Assembly (NCBI GenBank): GCA_016793465.1
Contig: JAEUJW010000053.1
Span: forward strand, 1 to 64,000
Length of the DNA stretch: 64,000 nt
Direction of reading: 5' to 3'
Source of the DNA: Myxococcales bacterium
GTDB lineage: Bacteria; Myxococcota; Polyangia; Nannocystales; Nannocystaceae
The notes under the pieces were generated by a model. That model was not told where the DNA came from and made no database searches. It saw only the letters and a list, made by a program, of their open reading frames with translations. Each line of letters begins with the position of its first letter. The stretch's first letter is position 1. The position numbers and the translations under genes are program-made. Shown one piece after another: positions 56,509 to 64,000 of this stretch.

Positions 56509-56910
56509 ATGCGTTTCATGATGATCGTCAAGGGTAACCACGAGTCCGAGGCCGGGGTCATGCCGAGCAAGGAGCTGGTCGAGACCATGACCCGCTACAA
56601 CGACGAGCTGGTCAAGTCCGGCGTGCTGCTGGCCGCCGACGGCCTGCACCCGACCTCGCGGGGTTTTAAGAAGAAGTTCGTCGACGGCAAGCCGACGATC
56701 GTCGACGGCCCGTTCAGCGAGGCCAAGGAGATCGTCGCCGGCTACTGGATCCTGCAGGTCAAGTCGCGCGACGAGATGCTCGCCTGGGCCATGCGCTGCC
56801 CGGCCGAGGTCGAGGTGCGCCAGATCTTCGAGAACTGCGAGTTCCCCGACGAGCTGCGCGAGGCCTCCGCCGGCTGCAGCCCCGAGGGCGCCCGCCGCGC
56901 CCAGGCCTGA
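56509..56910 (+). CDS. DGPF (YCII-related) domain protein
   Basis: A 133-residue cytoplasmic protein of the YCII-related/DGPF family: MRFMMIVKGNHESEAG, NDELVKSGVLLAADGL, TIVDGPFSEAKEIVAGYWIL and WAMRCPAEVEVRQIFE. Biochemical role unknown; dimeric ferredoxin-like fold. DGPF genes are typically linked to ECF42-type sigma factors, and the next gene is one, 46 bases downstream. Start at ATG 56509, with CGGAG about 8 bases ahead. GFKKKF uses TTT AAG, slightly A/T-rich for the gene. Confidence 0.85.
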   Translation: MRFMMIVKGNHESEAGVMPSKELVETMTRYNDELVKSGVLLAADGLHPTSRGFKKKFVDGKPTIVDGPFSEAKEIVAGYWILQVKSRDEMLAWAMRCPAEVEVRQIFENCEFPDELREASAGCSPEGARRAQA

Positions 56911-56942
56911 TCCGGCGCTACCACCCGCCGCGGATCGCGGCG

Positions 56943-56948
56943 TATGAT
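56943..56948 (+). promoter_or_regulatory. -10-like TATGAT, 8 bases before GTG
   Basis: TATGAT to GTG 56957, 8 bases apart; a good -10 match. Suggests the sigma factor is also transcribed separately from the DGPF gene. Confidence 0.5.
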
Positions 56949-56956
56949 CCGCGGCC

Positions 56957-58255
56957 GTGACCGCGACCGCCGCGCACCGCACGATCACCGCCGTGTGGAA
57001 GATCGAGCAGCCGCGCCTGATCGCCGGCCTCACCCGCATCGTCCGCGACGTCGGCGTCGCCGAGGAGCTCGCCGGGGACGCCCTCGTCGTCGCCCTCGAG
57101 AGGTGGCCGCACGACGGCATCCCCGAGCGCCCCGGCGCCTGGCTGATGGCCACCGCCAAGCACCGCGCGATCGACCGCCTGCGCCGCAGCAAGCTGATCG
57201 CCCGCAAGCACGACGAGCTCGGCCAGCTCGCCGAGCTCGCCCCCGCGACCCCCGACCTCGACGACGCGCTCGACGACGACGTCAGCGACGACCTGCTGCG
57301 CCTGGTGTTCACCGCCTGCCACCCGGTGCTCACGCCCGACGCCCGCGTCGCCCTCACCCTGCGCCTGCTCGGCGGCCTCACCACCGAGGAGATCGCCCGC
57401 GCCTTCCTCGTGCCCGAGCCGACCGTGGCCCAGCGCATCGTCCGCGCCAAGCGCACGCTCGCCGACGCCGCCGTGCCCTTCGAGGTGCCCCGCGGCGCCG
57501 AGCGCGGCGCCCGCCTGACCTCCGTGCTAGAGGTGCTCTACCTCGTGTTCAACGAGGGCTACACCGCCACCTCCGGCGACGACTGGCTGCGCCCCGCGCT
57601 GTGCGACGACGCCATCCGCCTGGCCCGCGTGCTCGTCGGCCTCGTGCCGGACGAGCCCGAGGTCCACGGCCTGCTCGCCCTCATGGAGCTGCAGGCCTCC
57701 CGCGCCCGCGCCCGCGTCGACGCCCGCGGCGCCCCCGTGCTGCTGCTCGAGCAGAACCGCGGCCTGTGGGACCGCGTGCTGATCGGCCGCGGCCTCGCGG
57801 CCCTCGCCCGCGCCCGCGAGCTCGGCGGCGAGGACGGCCCCTACGCCCTCCAGGCCGCGCTCGCCGCCTGCCACGCCGGGGCCCCCACCGCCGCCGACAC
57901 CGACTGGCCGCGCATCGTGCACCTCTACGAGCGCCTGGCCCGCGTCGCCCCCTCACCGATCGTCGCGCTCAACCACGCGGTCGCCGTCGGCATGGCCTTC
58001 GGGCCAGGCGCCGGCCTCGCCGCCGTCGACGACCTGCGCGGCGAGCCCGCCCTGCGCCACTACCACCTGCTGCCGAGCGTGCGCGGCGACCTGCTCGCCC
58101 GCCTCGGCCGCGACGACGAGGCCCGCCGCGAGTTCGAACGCGCCGCCGACCTCACCCGCAACACCCGCGAGCGCGCCCTCCTGCGGGCCCGCGCCGCCGC
58201 CTGCGCTCACCCGGCGAGCGGCGGCAGCGGCCCGCAGAACAGCTCCTCCTCGTAG
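56957..58255 (+). CDS. ECF42-like sigma factor with long TPR-like C-terminus
   Basis: A 432-residue ECF sigma factor. Region 2 (about 10-75: RIVRDVGVAEELAGDALVVALERW, GAWLMATAKHRAIDRLRR) and region 4 (about 110-165: TTEEIARAFLVPEPTVAQRIVRAK) are followed by about 240 residues of helical repeats (VLEVLYLVFNEGY, LALMELQASRARARVDARG, ALNHAVAVGMAFG), as in group ECF42. In that group the C-terminal extension replaces an anti-sigma factor in controlling activity. The DGPF gene 46 bases upstream fits the usual ECF42 neighbourhood. GTG start with TATGAT 8 bases ahead. The 3' end overlaps the convergent gene by 49 bases, so the last 16 codons may be dispensable. Confidence 0.86.
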   Translation: MTATAAHRTITAVWKIEQPRLIAGLTRIVRDVGVAEELAGDALVVALERWPHDGIPERPGAWLMATAKHRAIDRLRRSKLIARKHDELGQLAELAPATPDLDDALDDDVSDDLLRLVFTACHPVLTPDARVALTLRLLGGLTTEEIARAFLVPEPTVAQRIVRAKRTLADAAVPFEVPRGAERGARLTSVLEVLYLVFNEGYTATSGDDWLRPALCDDAIRLARVLVGLVPDEPEVHGLLALMELQASRARARVDARGAPVLLLEQNRGLWDRVLIGRGLAALARARELGGEDGPYALQAALAACHAGAPTAADTDWPRIVHLYERLARVAPSPIVALNHAVAVGMAFGPGAGLAAVDDLRGEPALRHYHLLPSVRGDLLARLGRDDEARREFERAADLTRNTRERALLRARAAACAHPASGGSGPQNSSSS

Positions 58256-59634
58256 AAGTAGCCGAGGAACGCGGGCCCGCCCTGCGGGTCGGCGACCAGC
58301 GCCGCCAGCGGGTTGGCCGCGTGCCCGGCCTTGCACAGCGCGCGCGCCAGCACGAACTCCCGCAGCGCCCGCGCGTCGGCGACGATGCCCGCGTTGACCG
58401 CCCCCGGCCCGCCGTCGAAGCGCAGCAGCGTCTGCATCGCGCCCATGCCCGGCACCGTGATCGCCTCGCCGCCTGCGGACCACCGCCCGCCCTGCGCGCC
58501 GAGGTCCTCGCTCGCCAGCGCCGCGCCGATCGCCACCAGCCGCGCGCGCGCCTCGGCCAGGTCCGCCGCGGCGAAGCGCCGCCGCCGCGGCGTGCACACG
58601 TCGTCGAGCGCCGCGTGCACCTCGGTCAACGTGCCGAGGCGATCGGCCAGCGTCAGCCACCCGCGGTCGAGCCGCGCGCTCGCCGACTCGGCCGCCGCCT
58701 GCGCCAGCCGCCGCAGCTCCGCCGGCACGTCGCGCCCGACCTGCGCCGCGCACCCGCTCGCCGCCGCGAACCCCGGAGCCGCCGCCGCGATCTTCACCCC
58801 GCCCGCGAGCACCACCCGCGGCGTGCCCGCGCACTCGCCATCGGCGTCCGCCGCGCACCGCCCGAGGCTCGCCACGTCGGCCGCGTACGCCCGCCGACAC
58901 GCCTCCGCCGGCCCGCTCCGCGGCGCCGCCAGCCCGTTCGCCAGCGCCGGCAAGAACGCCCGCAGCTCCTCGCGGTACAGCCGCGCCAGCAGCCCGTCCG
59001 CGTGGTCGAGGAACGGCGCCAGCCGGGCCAGCCCGAGCTCCTGCCCGTCCGCCAGCGCCCGCATGGCCGCGTCGCACGAGCCCACGCTGCTCGACGCCAG
59101 CGCCTGCCAGCGCGGCAGGTCGACCGCGACGTCGTCGAGCGCCAGCGTCGGTCCGCCCACCTTCACCTGCAGCGCCGCCGCGTAGCGCGGCCGCCCGCTC
59201 GCCGCCGGCGTGGTCCGCCTCGGCGCGCGCAGCTCGGCCTCCGGCCCGGCCAGCGCCGCCAGCTCCGCGTGCGTGCGCTCGACCACCCGCGTGCCCGGCG
59301 ACAGCGCCGCGACCAGCGCCGCCGCCCGCAGCTCCCACGTCTCCCCCGCCAGCCGCGGACCCAGGGCCACTGTCACTTGCGGATGCCGGGCCAGCGCCGC
59401 CGCCAGCCCGCTCACGTCGCCGGCCGCCAGCATCGGCGGCGTCCACTCGACCGCGAGGCTCGGCATGTCGAGCCCCCGCGTCGGCGGCGGCGGCCCCCCC
59501 GGGAGCTCGCCCGCGCGGCCCTCCGGGGCCCGCCGCGACGCGCCGATCTTCGGCCCGCACGCGCCCGCGAGCGCCGCCAGCCCGATCACGGAGCCAAGCA
59601 GTACGCCGCGTGCACGAGGTCGGATCGGGGCCAT
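58207..59634 (-). CDS. secreted lipoprotein of unknown function
   Basis: A 475-residue lipoprotein. Signal ends LAALAGAC (Cys about 26). A short Pro/Gly/Arg linker precedes a long mostly helical body with few hydrophobic stretches (WELRAAALVAALSPGTRVV, LYREELRAFLPALANGL, SARLDRGWLTLADRLG). Scattered Cys occur in pairs (SCDAAMRALADG, CRRAYAADVASLGRCAADADGEC). No family recognised. A TAGGAT hexamer lies 12 bases before the ATG on the minus strand, slightly far for the leaderless pattern. It converges on the sigma gene with a 49-base overlap. Confidence 0.55.
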   Translation of the reverse strand: MAPIRPRARGVLLGSVIGLAALAGACGPKIGASRRAPEGRAGELPGGPPPPTRGLDMPSLAVEWTPPMLAAGDVSGLAAALARHPQVTVALGPRLAGETWELRAAALVAALSPGTRVVERTHAELAALAGPEAELRAPRRTTPAASGRPRYAAALQVKVGGPTLALDDVAVDLPRWQALASSSVGSCDAAMRALADGQELGLARLAPFLDHADGLLARLYREELRAFLPALANGLAAPRSGPAEACRRAYAADVASLGRCAADADGECAGTPRVVLAGGVKIAAAAPGFAAASGCAAQVGRDVPAELRRLAQAAAESASARLDRGWLTLADRLGTLTEVHAALDDVCTPRRRRFAAADLAEARARLVAIGAALASEDLGAQGGRWSAGGEAITVPGMGAMQTLLRFDGGPGAVNAGIVADARALREFVLARALCKAGHAANPLAALVADPQGGPAFLGYFYEEELFCGPLPPLAG

Positions 59635-59767
59635 CGCCGGACCGCGATCCTACGGCGCCCGGGCCCGCTTCGGGGTGGTTCGAACCATCGGCATACATCA
59701 CGCCGATCGCCGACGAGGATCCCGTGAACTCGGTTTCGCGCCCGCCTGCACGCCCCGCGACCCGGTG

Positions 59768-59773
59768 TATACT
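59768..59773 (+). promoter_or_regulatory. -10-like TATACT, 8 bases before GTG
   Basis: TATACT, then ggggcgcc, then the GTG at 59782. The clearest leaderless-type start in the window. Confidence 0.6.
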
Positions 59774-59781
59774 GGGGCGCC

Positions 59782-61641
59782 GTGTCGTTGGATCTTGCCG
59801 TTAATCCTGTCCGTCCTGCGGCTCCGATCACCCGTGGCGCGCTCGTCCGCCGCGGCTGCTCGCTGGCCCTCGCCGGCGGCCTCCTGGTCGCCCCGCAGGT
59901 CGCCGCCGCCGCCGACGACCTCCTGATCGAGGTCCACTTCAAGCCGGTGCCCAACGTCCAGATCGCCATCTGGCTCGAGGACAAGGACGGCCACCACGTC
60001 CAGGACGTGCTCGTCACCCAGGCCACCGGCAAGCTCGGCATCGGCAACCGCCCTGGCATCTGGAACTTCGTCGGCTCGTGGCGCGCGCCCTACGGCCCGC
60101 GCAAGTCGGTCCTGCCGATCTGGGCCAACCGCCGCGGCAAGCAGTACCCGAAGCTCGTGTTCTTCGACGACGACCCCGGCGACGACCAGTCGCTCGGCTG
60201 GCACGAGAACACCAGCTCGGCCGAGAACTACTTCTGTCGCCCGCTCACACAGGGCGAGCACGACGTCATCTCGGTCGACACCATGACCTGCCCGTCGCCC
60301 AACGTGTTCCAGACCGACAAGGGCCACTTCGACGGCAACAACACCAGCCCGTACCCGCCGCGCAACGACATCCTCATGGCCGAGTTCGGCACCGACTCGA
60401 TGGACGTCGGCAAGTTCGCCGACCTCAACGACCTCGACGCCGTGACCGCCGCCACCCCGGTCGGCAACACGCCCGAGTACGTGACGGCCATGATCCCGCC
60501 CGAGGTCGCCGCCAACGGCCCGCTCACCGCCTTCATCGAGGTCTCGCTCGAGCGCGACGAGAACGCCGACTTCCAGTTCGACCGCCAGAACGACCACTTC
60601 GTCGACCAGCGCCTGCCCAACTACGGCATCGAGTACCTCGGCCAGCCCAGCGTGATCTACAAGGTGCCGTTCGACCCGCGCGACGAGGGCTTCCTCGGCA
60701 CCTCCGAGTGGGCCGGCTACGGCGACTGGGACGGCGCCTCCGGCACGATCCACCCGCCCGACGCCAAGATCTCCACCAGCGGCGGCAGCGGCGCGGACCG
60801 CCTGCTGAAGTACACCCTCAACGGCGAGACCTTCCGCTTCGGCGTGTACAGCTACGGCGGCGACCCCGTCGACCCCACCGGCGGCGACAGCAGCGACTCC
60901 GGCGCCGACACCACCGGCGGCGACAGCGACCCCACCAACTCGAGCAGCCCCTCCGGCGTCTCCACCATCGGCGACGACGGCGGCGACGGCGGCAACGACA
61001 GCGGCGACGACGGCGGCGGCGGCGGCTGGGGCAAGTGCAGGCCCGCCGAGCTGCCGCCCATCGCCGCCATGCGCCTCGAGTCGGTCGACTTCGACGAGGT
61101 CGCGGTCCACTACACCATCCCCGCCCAGTCCGACCCCGACTTCGAGCTCTACAAGGTCCGCGTGTTCAGCCTCGCCGGCGACACGGCGCTCACCGCCGAC
61201 AACGTCGGCTCCGCCATCGAGCACCCGGTCCCGCTCGACGACGTCCGCCTCGGCGAGGACGCCAGCTTCGGCGTCGACGAGCTGTTCGGCAACTACACCT
61301 ACCAGGTCGGCGTCATGTACGAGGACAAGTGCGGCAACCAGAGCCCGCTCATCACCTCCGGCATCACGACCCCCGCGCAGAAGTTCCAGACCGTCGAGGG
61401 CTTCTGCTTCCTCGCCACCGCCGCCTACGGCGCCAGCTGGTCGGCCCAGGTCCAGTCCCTCCGGTGGTTCCGCGACGCGTACTTGAAGATCTCGCCGATC
61501 GGCCGCGACCTCGTGCGCTTCTACTACTCGTACAGCCCGCCGCTCGCGCGCGTCGTGCACCACCAGCCGATCCTCCGCGGCATGGTCCGCGTCGTGCTCC
61601 AGCCGGTCACCGACGTCGTCCGCGTCGGCCTGGCACCCTGA
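59782..61641 (+). CDS. secreted protein with CFI-box C-terminal sorting domain
   Basis: A 619-residue surface protein. Its N-terminal signal (RRGCSLALAGGLLVAPQVAAA) carries a twin Arg, so Tat or Sec export is possible. Residues about 45-360 are an uncharacterised beta-rich domain beginning DLLIEVHFKPVPNVQIAIWLE, followed by an Asp/Gly/Ser linker (about 365-415) and a fibronectin-like segment. The C-terminal 80 residues (GFCFLATAAYG with C542, then SLRWFRDAYLK, FYYSYSPPLARVV, and LRGMVRVVL) match the CFI-box C-terminal sorting domain of myxobacterial surface proteins. That Cys is thought to be where such proteins are processed or anchored. A second protein with the same tail begins to appear at the window end, across the esterase gene. 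Confidence 0.75.
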   Translation: MSLDLAVNPVRPAAPITRGALVRRGCSLALAGGLLVAPQVAAAADDLLIEVHFKPVPNVQIAIWLEDKDGHHVQDVLVTQATGKLGIGNRPGIWNFVGSWRAPYGPRKSVLPIWANRRGKQYPKLVFFDDDPGDDQSLGWHENTSSAENYFCRPLTQGEHDVISVDTMTCPSPNVFQTDKGHFDGNNTSPYPPRNDILMAEFGTDSMDVGKFADLNDLDAVTAATPVGNTPEYVTAMIPPEVAANGPLTAFIEVSLERDENADFQFDRQNDHFVDQRLPNYGIEYLGQPSVIYKVPFDPRDEGFLGTSEWAGYGDWDGASGTIHPPDAKISTSGGSGADRLLKYTLNGETFRFGVYSYGGDPVDPTGGDSSDSGADTTGGDSDPTNSSSPSGVSTIGDDGGDGGNDSGDDGGGGGWGKCRPAELPPIAAMRLESVDFDEVAVHYTIPAQSDPDFELYKVRVFSLAGDTALTADNVGSAIEHPVPLDDVRLGEDASFGVDELFGNYTYQVGVMYEDKCGNQSPLITSGITTPAQKFQTVEGFCFLATAAYGASWSAQVQSLRWFRDAYLKISPIGRDLVRFYYSYSPPLARVVHHQPILRGMVRVVLQPVTDVVRVGLAP

Positions 61642-61685
61642 GCCCGCCCGCGACGGACGCCCGACACCTCACCCGCGCGGGCGTC

Positions 61686-63794
61686 CTACTCGGGATCGCA
61701 GGCCCCCGAGCAGAAATTCTCGATCTGCCCGTCGACCCGCAAGAAGGCGTCGATCATGTCGCGGATCTTCGGGTTGCGCCGCACCCCCTCGTGCACGTTC
61801 TGCTCGTCGGGCGGCGGGTCCGGCAGCTCGGCGTCGACCCCCGCGGGGTCGGGGTACATGAAGTCGACGACGACCGCGGCCGAGCCGTCGGTGGGCGCCT
61901 CCACCGCGCCGACCCCGTACACGTCCTGGGCCGCCGGCGAGATCAGGTCGAGGCCGATGCTGCGCATCAGCAGGTGGCTGGCGACGTTGGTGACCGAGTG
62001 GTCGCCGATCCCGTACGAGAACAAGATCTTGCGCTCCGGGCTGCCCGCGAGCGGCTCCTGCAGCACGTAGGGCGCGTAGGTGACGGGGTCGACGCGGTCC
62101 CAGGTGTGCTGGCTGAGCGCGATGATCTTCTGGATCGTCAGCGGGTCGTCCCCGATCGCCACCTTTAAAATTTCGAACAGGTCGGAGAAGCTGCCGGAGC
62201 GGGTCATCATCAGCGAGTAGGGCCCGCCGCCGACGTCGAGCACGGCCTTCTCGAGGGTGGGCGAGAGCGCCATGATGGACGCGCCGAAGATCGAGCCCTG
62301 GGAGATGCCGTACCAGTACGCGTGGTCGGGGTCGTAGACCAGCGAGTCGAAGGCGGTGACGGCCTCGCTGGCGCTCAGCGAGGTGCGGATCGCGTGCGAC
62401 AGCGTGAGCTGGTTGGCGAAGCCCTGGTGGAGGCGGTCGGTGAAGGTGAACACGCGCGCGGGGTCCTCGAGCATGGTCTCGACCACCGCGCCCTGGTCCT
62501 CGAGGGCCATGCCGGCCCACTCGGTGGAGATCATGGCGACCGCGCGCTCCGTCGAGAAGGCCCGCATCGCGCTCCAGTTGATCTCCTCGCGCTCGCCGAA
62601 GAACCCGTGGCCGAACTGGATGAGCCGCACCGGCTCGAAGCCGGGGCCCGCGGGCCAGGCCGACTTCGGCACCTGGAGCGTGAACTCGAACCACGTGGTG
62701 CCGTTGGGGGCCACCGCGCCGTCGGGGCCGCGGTGCAGCAGCGCCATCGGTTCGTCGGCCTCGAGGTACAGGGGGACCTCGACGCGGCCCTCGACGCGCA
62801 GCGCCATCTCGTCGCTGAAGTCGGGGGTCACCTCGTCGATCATCACGGTCGGCTCCGACTCGTCGAACCACGCCATGAGGTCGTCGCGGATGGCCCGCAT
62901 GTCGCCGGTGTTGCGCGCGTCGGAGCTCGTCGTGAAGTCCCAGGCCAGCTGGAGGCCGTCGGGGTCGACGCCCGCCGCGGCCAGCGGGGCGAAGATGTCG
63001 GCCTCGTAGCGGGCGGCCAGCGGCTCCAGCACCGGGTGGCCGACGACGTCGCCGGCGAGGATGTGGGCGAAGCCCAGCGGCGGCTCCACGCGCGCGCCGC
63101 CCCGATCCACCAGGCCCTGGAACGCGACCACGTAGCGGCGCGAGTTCACCAGCCGCACGTACGGGCGGACGATCAGCGCCTGGTGCGCGGGGTCGTCGGT
63201 CATCGCGTCGAGCTCGACCCAGTGAGGCACCAGCGCGCCGGTCTCGGCGTCGAGCAGGATCGTCGGGCTCGCGGGGTCGAGGGTGGCGTCGCCGTCGTCG
63301 AGGTGGAACGTCAGGTTATCGGTGTCGATGCCCCCGGGGAACAGCGCGAGGATCGGCATGTGGTGCGAGAAGCCGTCGGCCGGGTGGTGCAGCAGGAAGT
63401 CGACCGGCGCGCCCAGCATGCTCTTCGGCACCGCCGCGTCGGTCAGCGTCACGGCCAGGCCGCCGGGCGCGTCGGCGTCGGGCACGAGGAAGAAGTCCGA
63501 CGGGTACGGCAGCAGGCAGTCGTTGGCGTAGGCGATCGGGTTGCAGCCCTCGGGGATGTCGGCCGGCGGCAGCGGCTCGCCGCCGGTGCTCGCGTCCGTG
63601 GTCGCGCCGGTGCTCGGCTCGTCGCTCGTGCCGGTCGTCCCGTCGCCCGCGCCGGTCGTCGGTACCTCCGCGGTCGTCGTGTCCGCCCCCTCGCTCGACC
63701 CGCCGTCGGCGGTCGTCATCGGGGCGTCGCCGCAGCCGGCGAGCAGGGCGAGGGCGACGAGGGAGGTGCGGGCGGGCGACGGCGGAGTCGGCAT
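61686..63794 (-). CDS. alpha/beta-hydrolase-type lipoprotein (esterase/lipase-like)
   Basis: A 702-residue lipoprotein. I chose ATG 63794 because TACGAT lies 10 bases ahead and the signal MPTPPSPARTSLVALALLAGC is clean; ATG 63806 is the alternative. A Thr/Ser/Asp linker reaches about residue 80. The body contains a nucleophile elbow GISQGSIFGAS (G-x-S-x-G; Ser about 502). Strand/loop segments such as LIQFGHGFFGEREEINW and LFSYGIGDHSVTNVASH supply a plausible oxyanion loop and a catalytic His. The architecture resembles extracellular lipases or polymer esterases in myxobacteria, but I cannot name the substrate. A FEILK stretch is encoded GAA ATT TTA AAG. It is convergent with the CFI-box gene. 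Confidence 0.72.
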   Translation of the reverse strand: MPTPPSPARTSLVALALLAGCGDAPMTTADGGSSEGADTTTAEVPTTGAGDGTTGTSDEPSTGATTDASTGGEPLPPADIPEGCNPIAYANDCLLPYPSDFFLVPDADAPGGLAVTLTDAAVPKSMLGAPVDFLLHHPADGFSHHMPILALFPGGIDTDNLTFHLDDGDATLDPASPTILLDAETGALVPHWVELDAMTDDPAHQALIVRPYVRLVNSRRYVVAFQGLVDRGGARVEPPLGFAHILAGDVVGHPVLEPLAARYEADIFAPLAAAGVDPDGLQLAWDFTTSSDARNTGDMRAIRDDLMAWFDESEPTVMIDEVTPDFSDEMALRVEGRVEVPLYLEADEPMALLHRGPDGAVAPNGTTWFEFTLQVPKSAWPAGPGFEPVRLIQFGHGFFGEREEINWSAMRAFSTERAVAMISTEWAGMALEDQGAVVETMLEDPARVFTFTDRLHQGFANQLTLSHAIRTSLSASEAVTAFDSLVYDPDHAYWYGISQGSIFGASIMALSPTLEKAVLDVGGGPYSLMMTRSGSFSDLFEILKVAIGDDPLTIQKIIALSQHTWDRVDPVTYAPYVLQEPLAGSPERKILFSYGIGDHSVTNVASHLLMRSIGLDLISPAAQDVYGVGAVEAPTDGSAAVVVDFMYPDPAGVDAELPDPPPDEQNVHEGVRRNPKIRDMIDAFLRVDGQIENFCSGACDPE

Positions 63795-63873
63795 GATCGC
63801 CGGCATCGTACCAGCGAGCGCGCCGCGTCGTTGCTGCTGCACCGCCCCCGCGCGTGACGTGACGCGGGGGGAG

Positions 63874-64000
63874 CTAGTGGCGGGCCGCGCGGGCCACGTC
63901 GGCGACCGGTTGCAGGACCACACGGACCATCCCGCGGAGCAGCGGCTGGCGGCGCACGATCGCCGCGAGCGGCGGGCTGTACGTGTAATAGAAGCGGACC
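63874..64000 (-). CDS. C-terminus of a second CFI-box surface protein (cut by window end)
   Basis: The last 42 codons before a TAG at 63874: VRFYYTYSPPLAAIV, then RQPLLRGMVRVVLQP and VADVARAARH. They match the end of the protein at 59782 almost residue for residue (FYYSYSPPLARVV, LRGMVRVVLQPVTDV), so two CFI-box genes flank the esterase. The rest of the gene lies beyond the window. Confidence 0.7.
   Translation of the reverse strand, partial: VRFYYTYSPPLAAIVRRQPLLRGMVRVVLQPVADVARAARH

Overview
The window is very GC-rich chromosomal DNA (above 70% by eye) with almost every base in or next to a gene. The gene content points to a Nannocystis-like myxobacterium (Myxococcota, suborder Nannocystineae). 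It has three eukaryote-like Ser/Thr kinases fused to sensory domains, a hybrid histidine kinase, an NtrC-type two-component pair and two ECF sigma factors. It also has more than ten secreted lipoproteins with Thr/Ser/Gly/Asp-rich linkers and Cys-rich repeats, and CFI-box C-terminal anchors. The taxonomic call is inference from this content, not from a marker gene.

Layout. 1-1742: two gene remnants, one a moderately GC-rich ORF with no clean start and one the 3' end of an FG-GAP/CARDB surface protein. 1899-8012: UPF0462 protein, a K+ channel, small membrane proteins, two low-complexity lipoproteins, an M14 carboxypeptidase and a rubredoxin. 8052-16213: hybrid kinase, TrmH-type RNA methyltransferase plus fatty-acid hydroxylase, a secreted protein, and a sigma-54 regulator with its sensor kinase. 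16473-21253: a kinase with an extracellular periplasmic-binding-type sensor, then a lipoprotein with two truncated-haemoglobin domains and a P-domain. 21359-31750: lipoproteins, metK, hisC, a kinase-TPR protein, SUKH-like and GST-like genes, and a TerB-Coq4 fusion. 32123-35766: a DUF1501 protein and a one-haem partner. 35767-38674: a lower-GC island with a broken vWA-type lipoprotein gene, a lipoprotein gene out of frame at an 8-C tract, and a lipoprotein zinc protease. 38875-46820: M50-like protease, APH-like kinase, FGE-like lipoprotein, trpS, a repeat-invaded GNAT, two paralogous Cys-rich lipoproteins and an EF-hand-like protein. 47069-48587: an MNT/HEPN toxin-antitoxin-like pair. 48655-64000: phosphoesterase, DUF99, membrane protein, SpoIIAA-like protein, methyltransferase, ECF sigma facing a kinase, a DUF4215-type lipoprotein, a DGPF protein with an ECF42-like sigma, further surface proteins, an esterase-like lipoprotein and the tail of a second CFI-box protein.

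Cross-cutting signals. (1) At least 13 genes lack a Shine-Dalgarno sequence but carry a TANNNT hexamer 6-9 bases before the start codon, the signature of leaderless mRNAs. (2) A short palindrome, TGTCC-N4-GGACA, recurs about 15 times, singly and in arrays. It lies between genes and inside them, and in one gene it supplies start codons. (3) Short A/T runs sit in synonymous codon positions of otherwise GC-saturated genes. (4) Several long inverted repeats lie at promoters and gene ends. (5) Two genes have tandemly duplicated 3' ends. The strongest single novelty candidate is the secreted bis-globin lipoprotein at 19475-21253.
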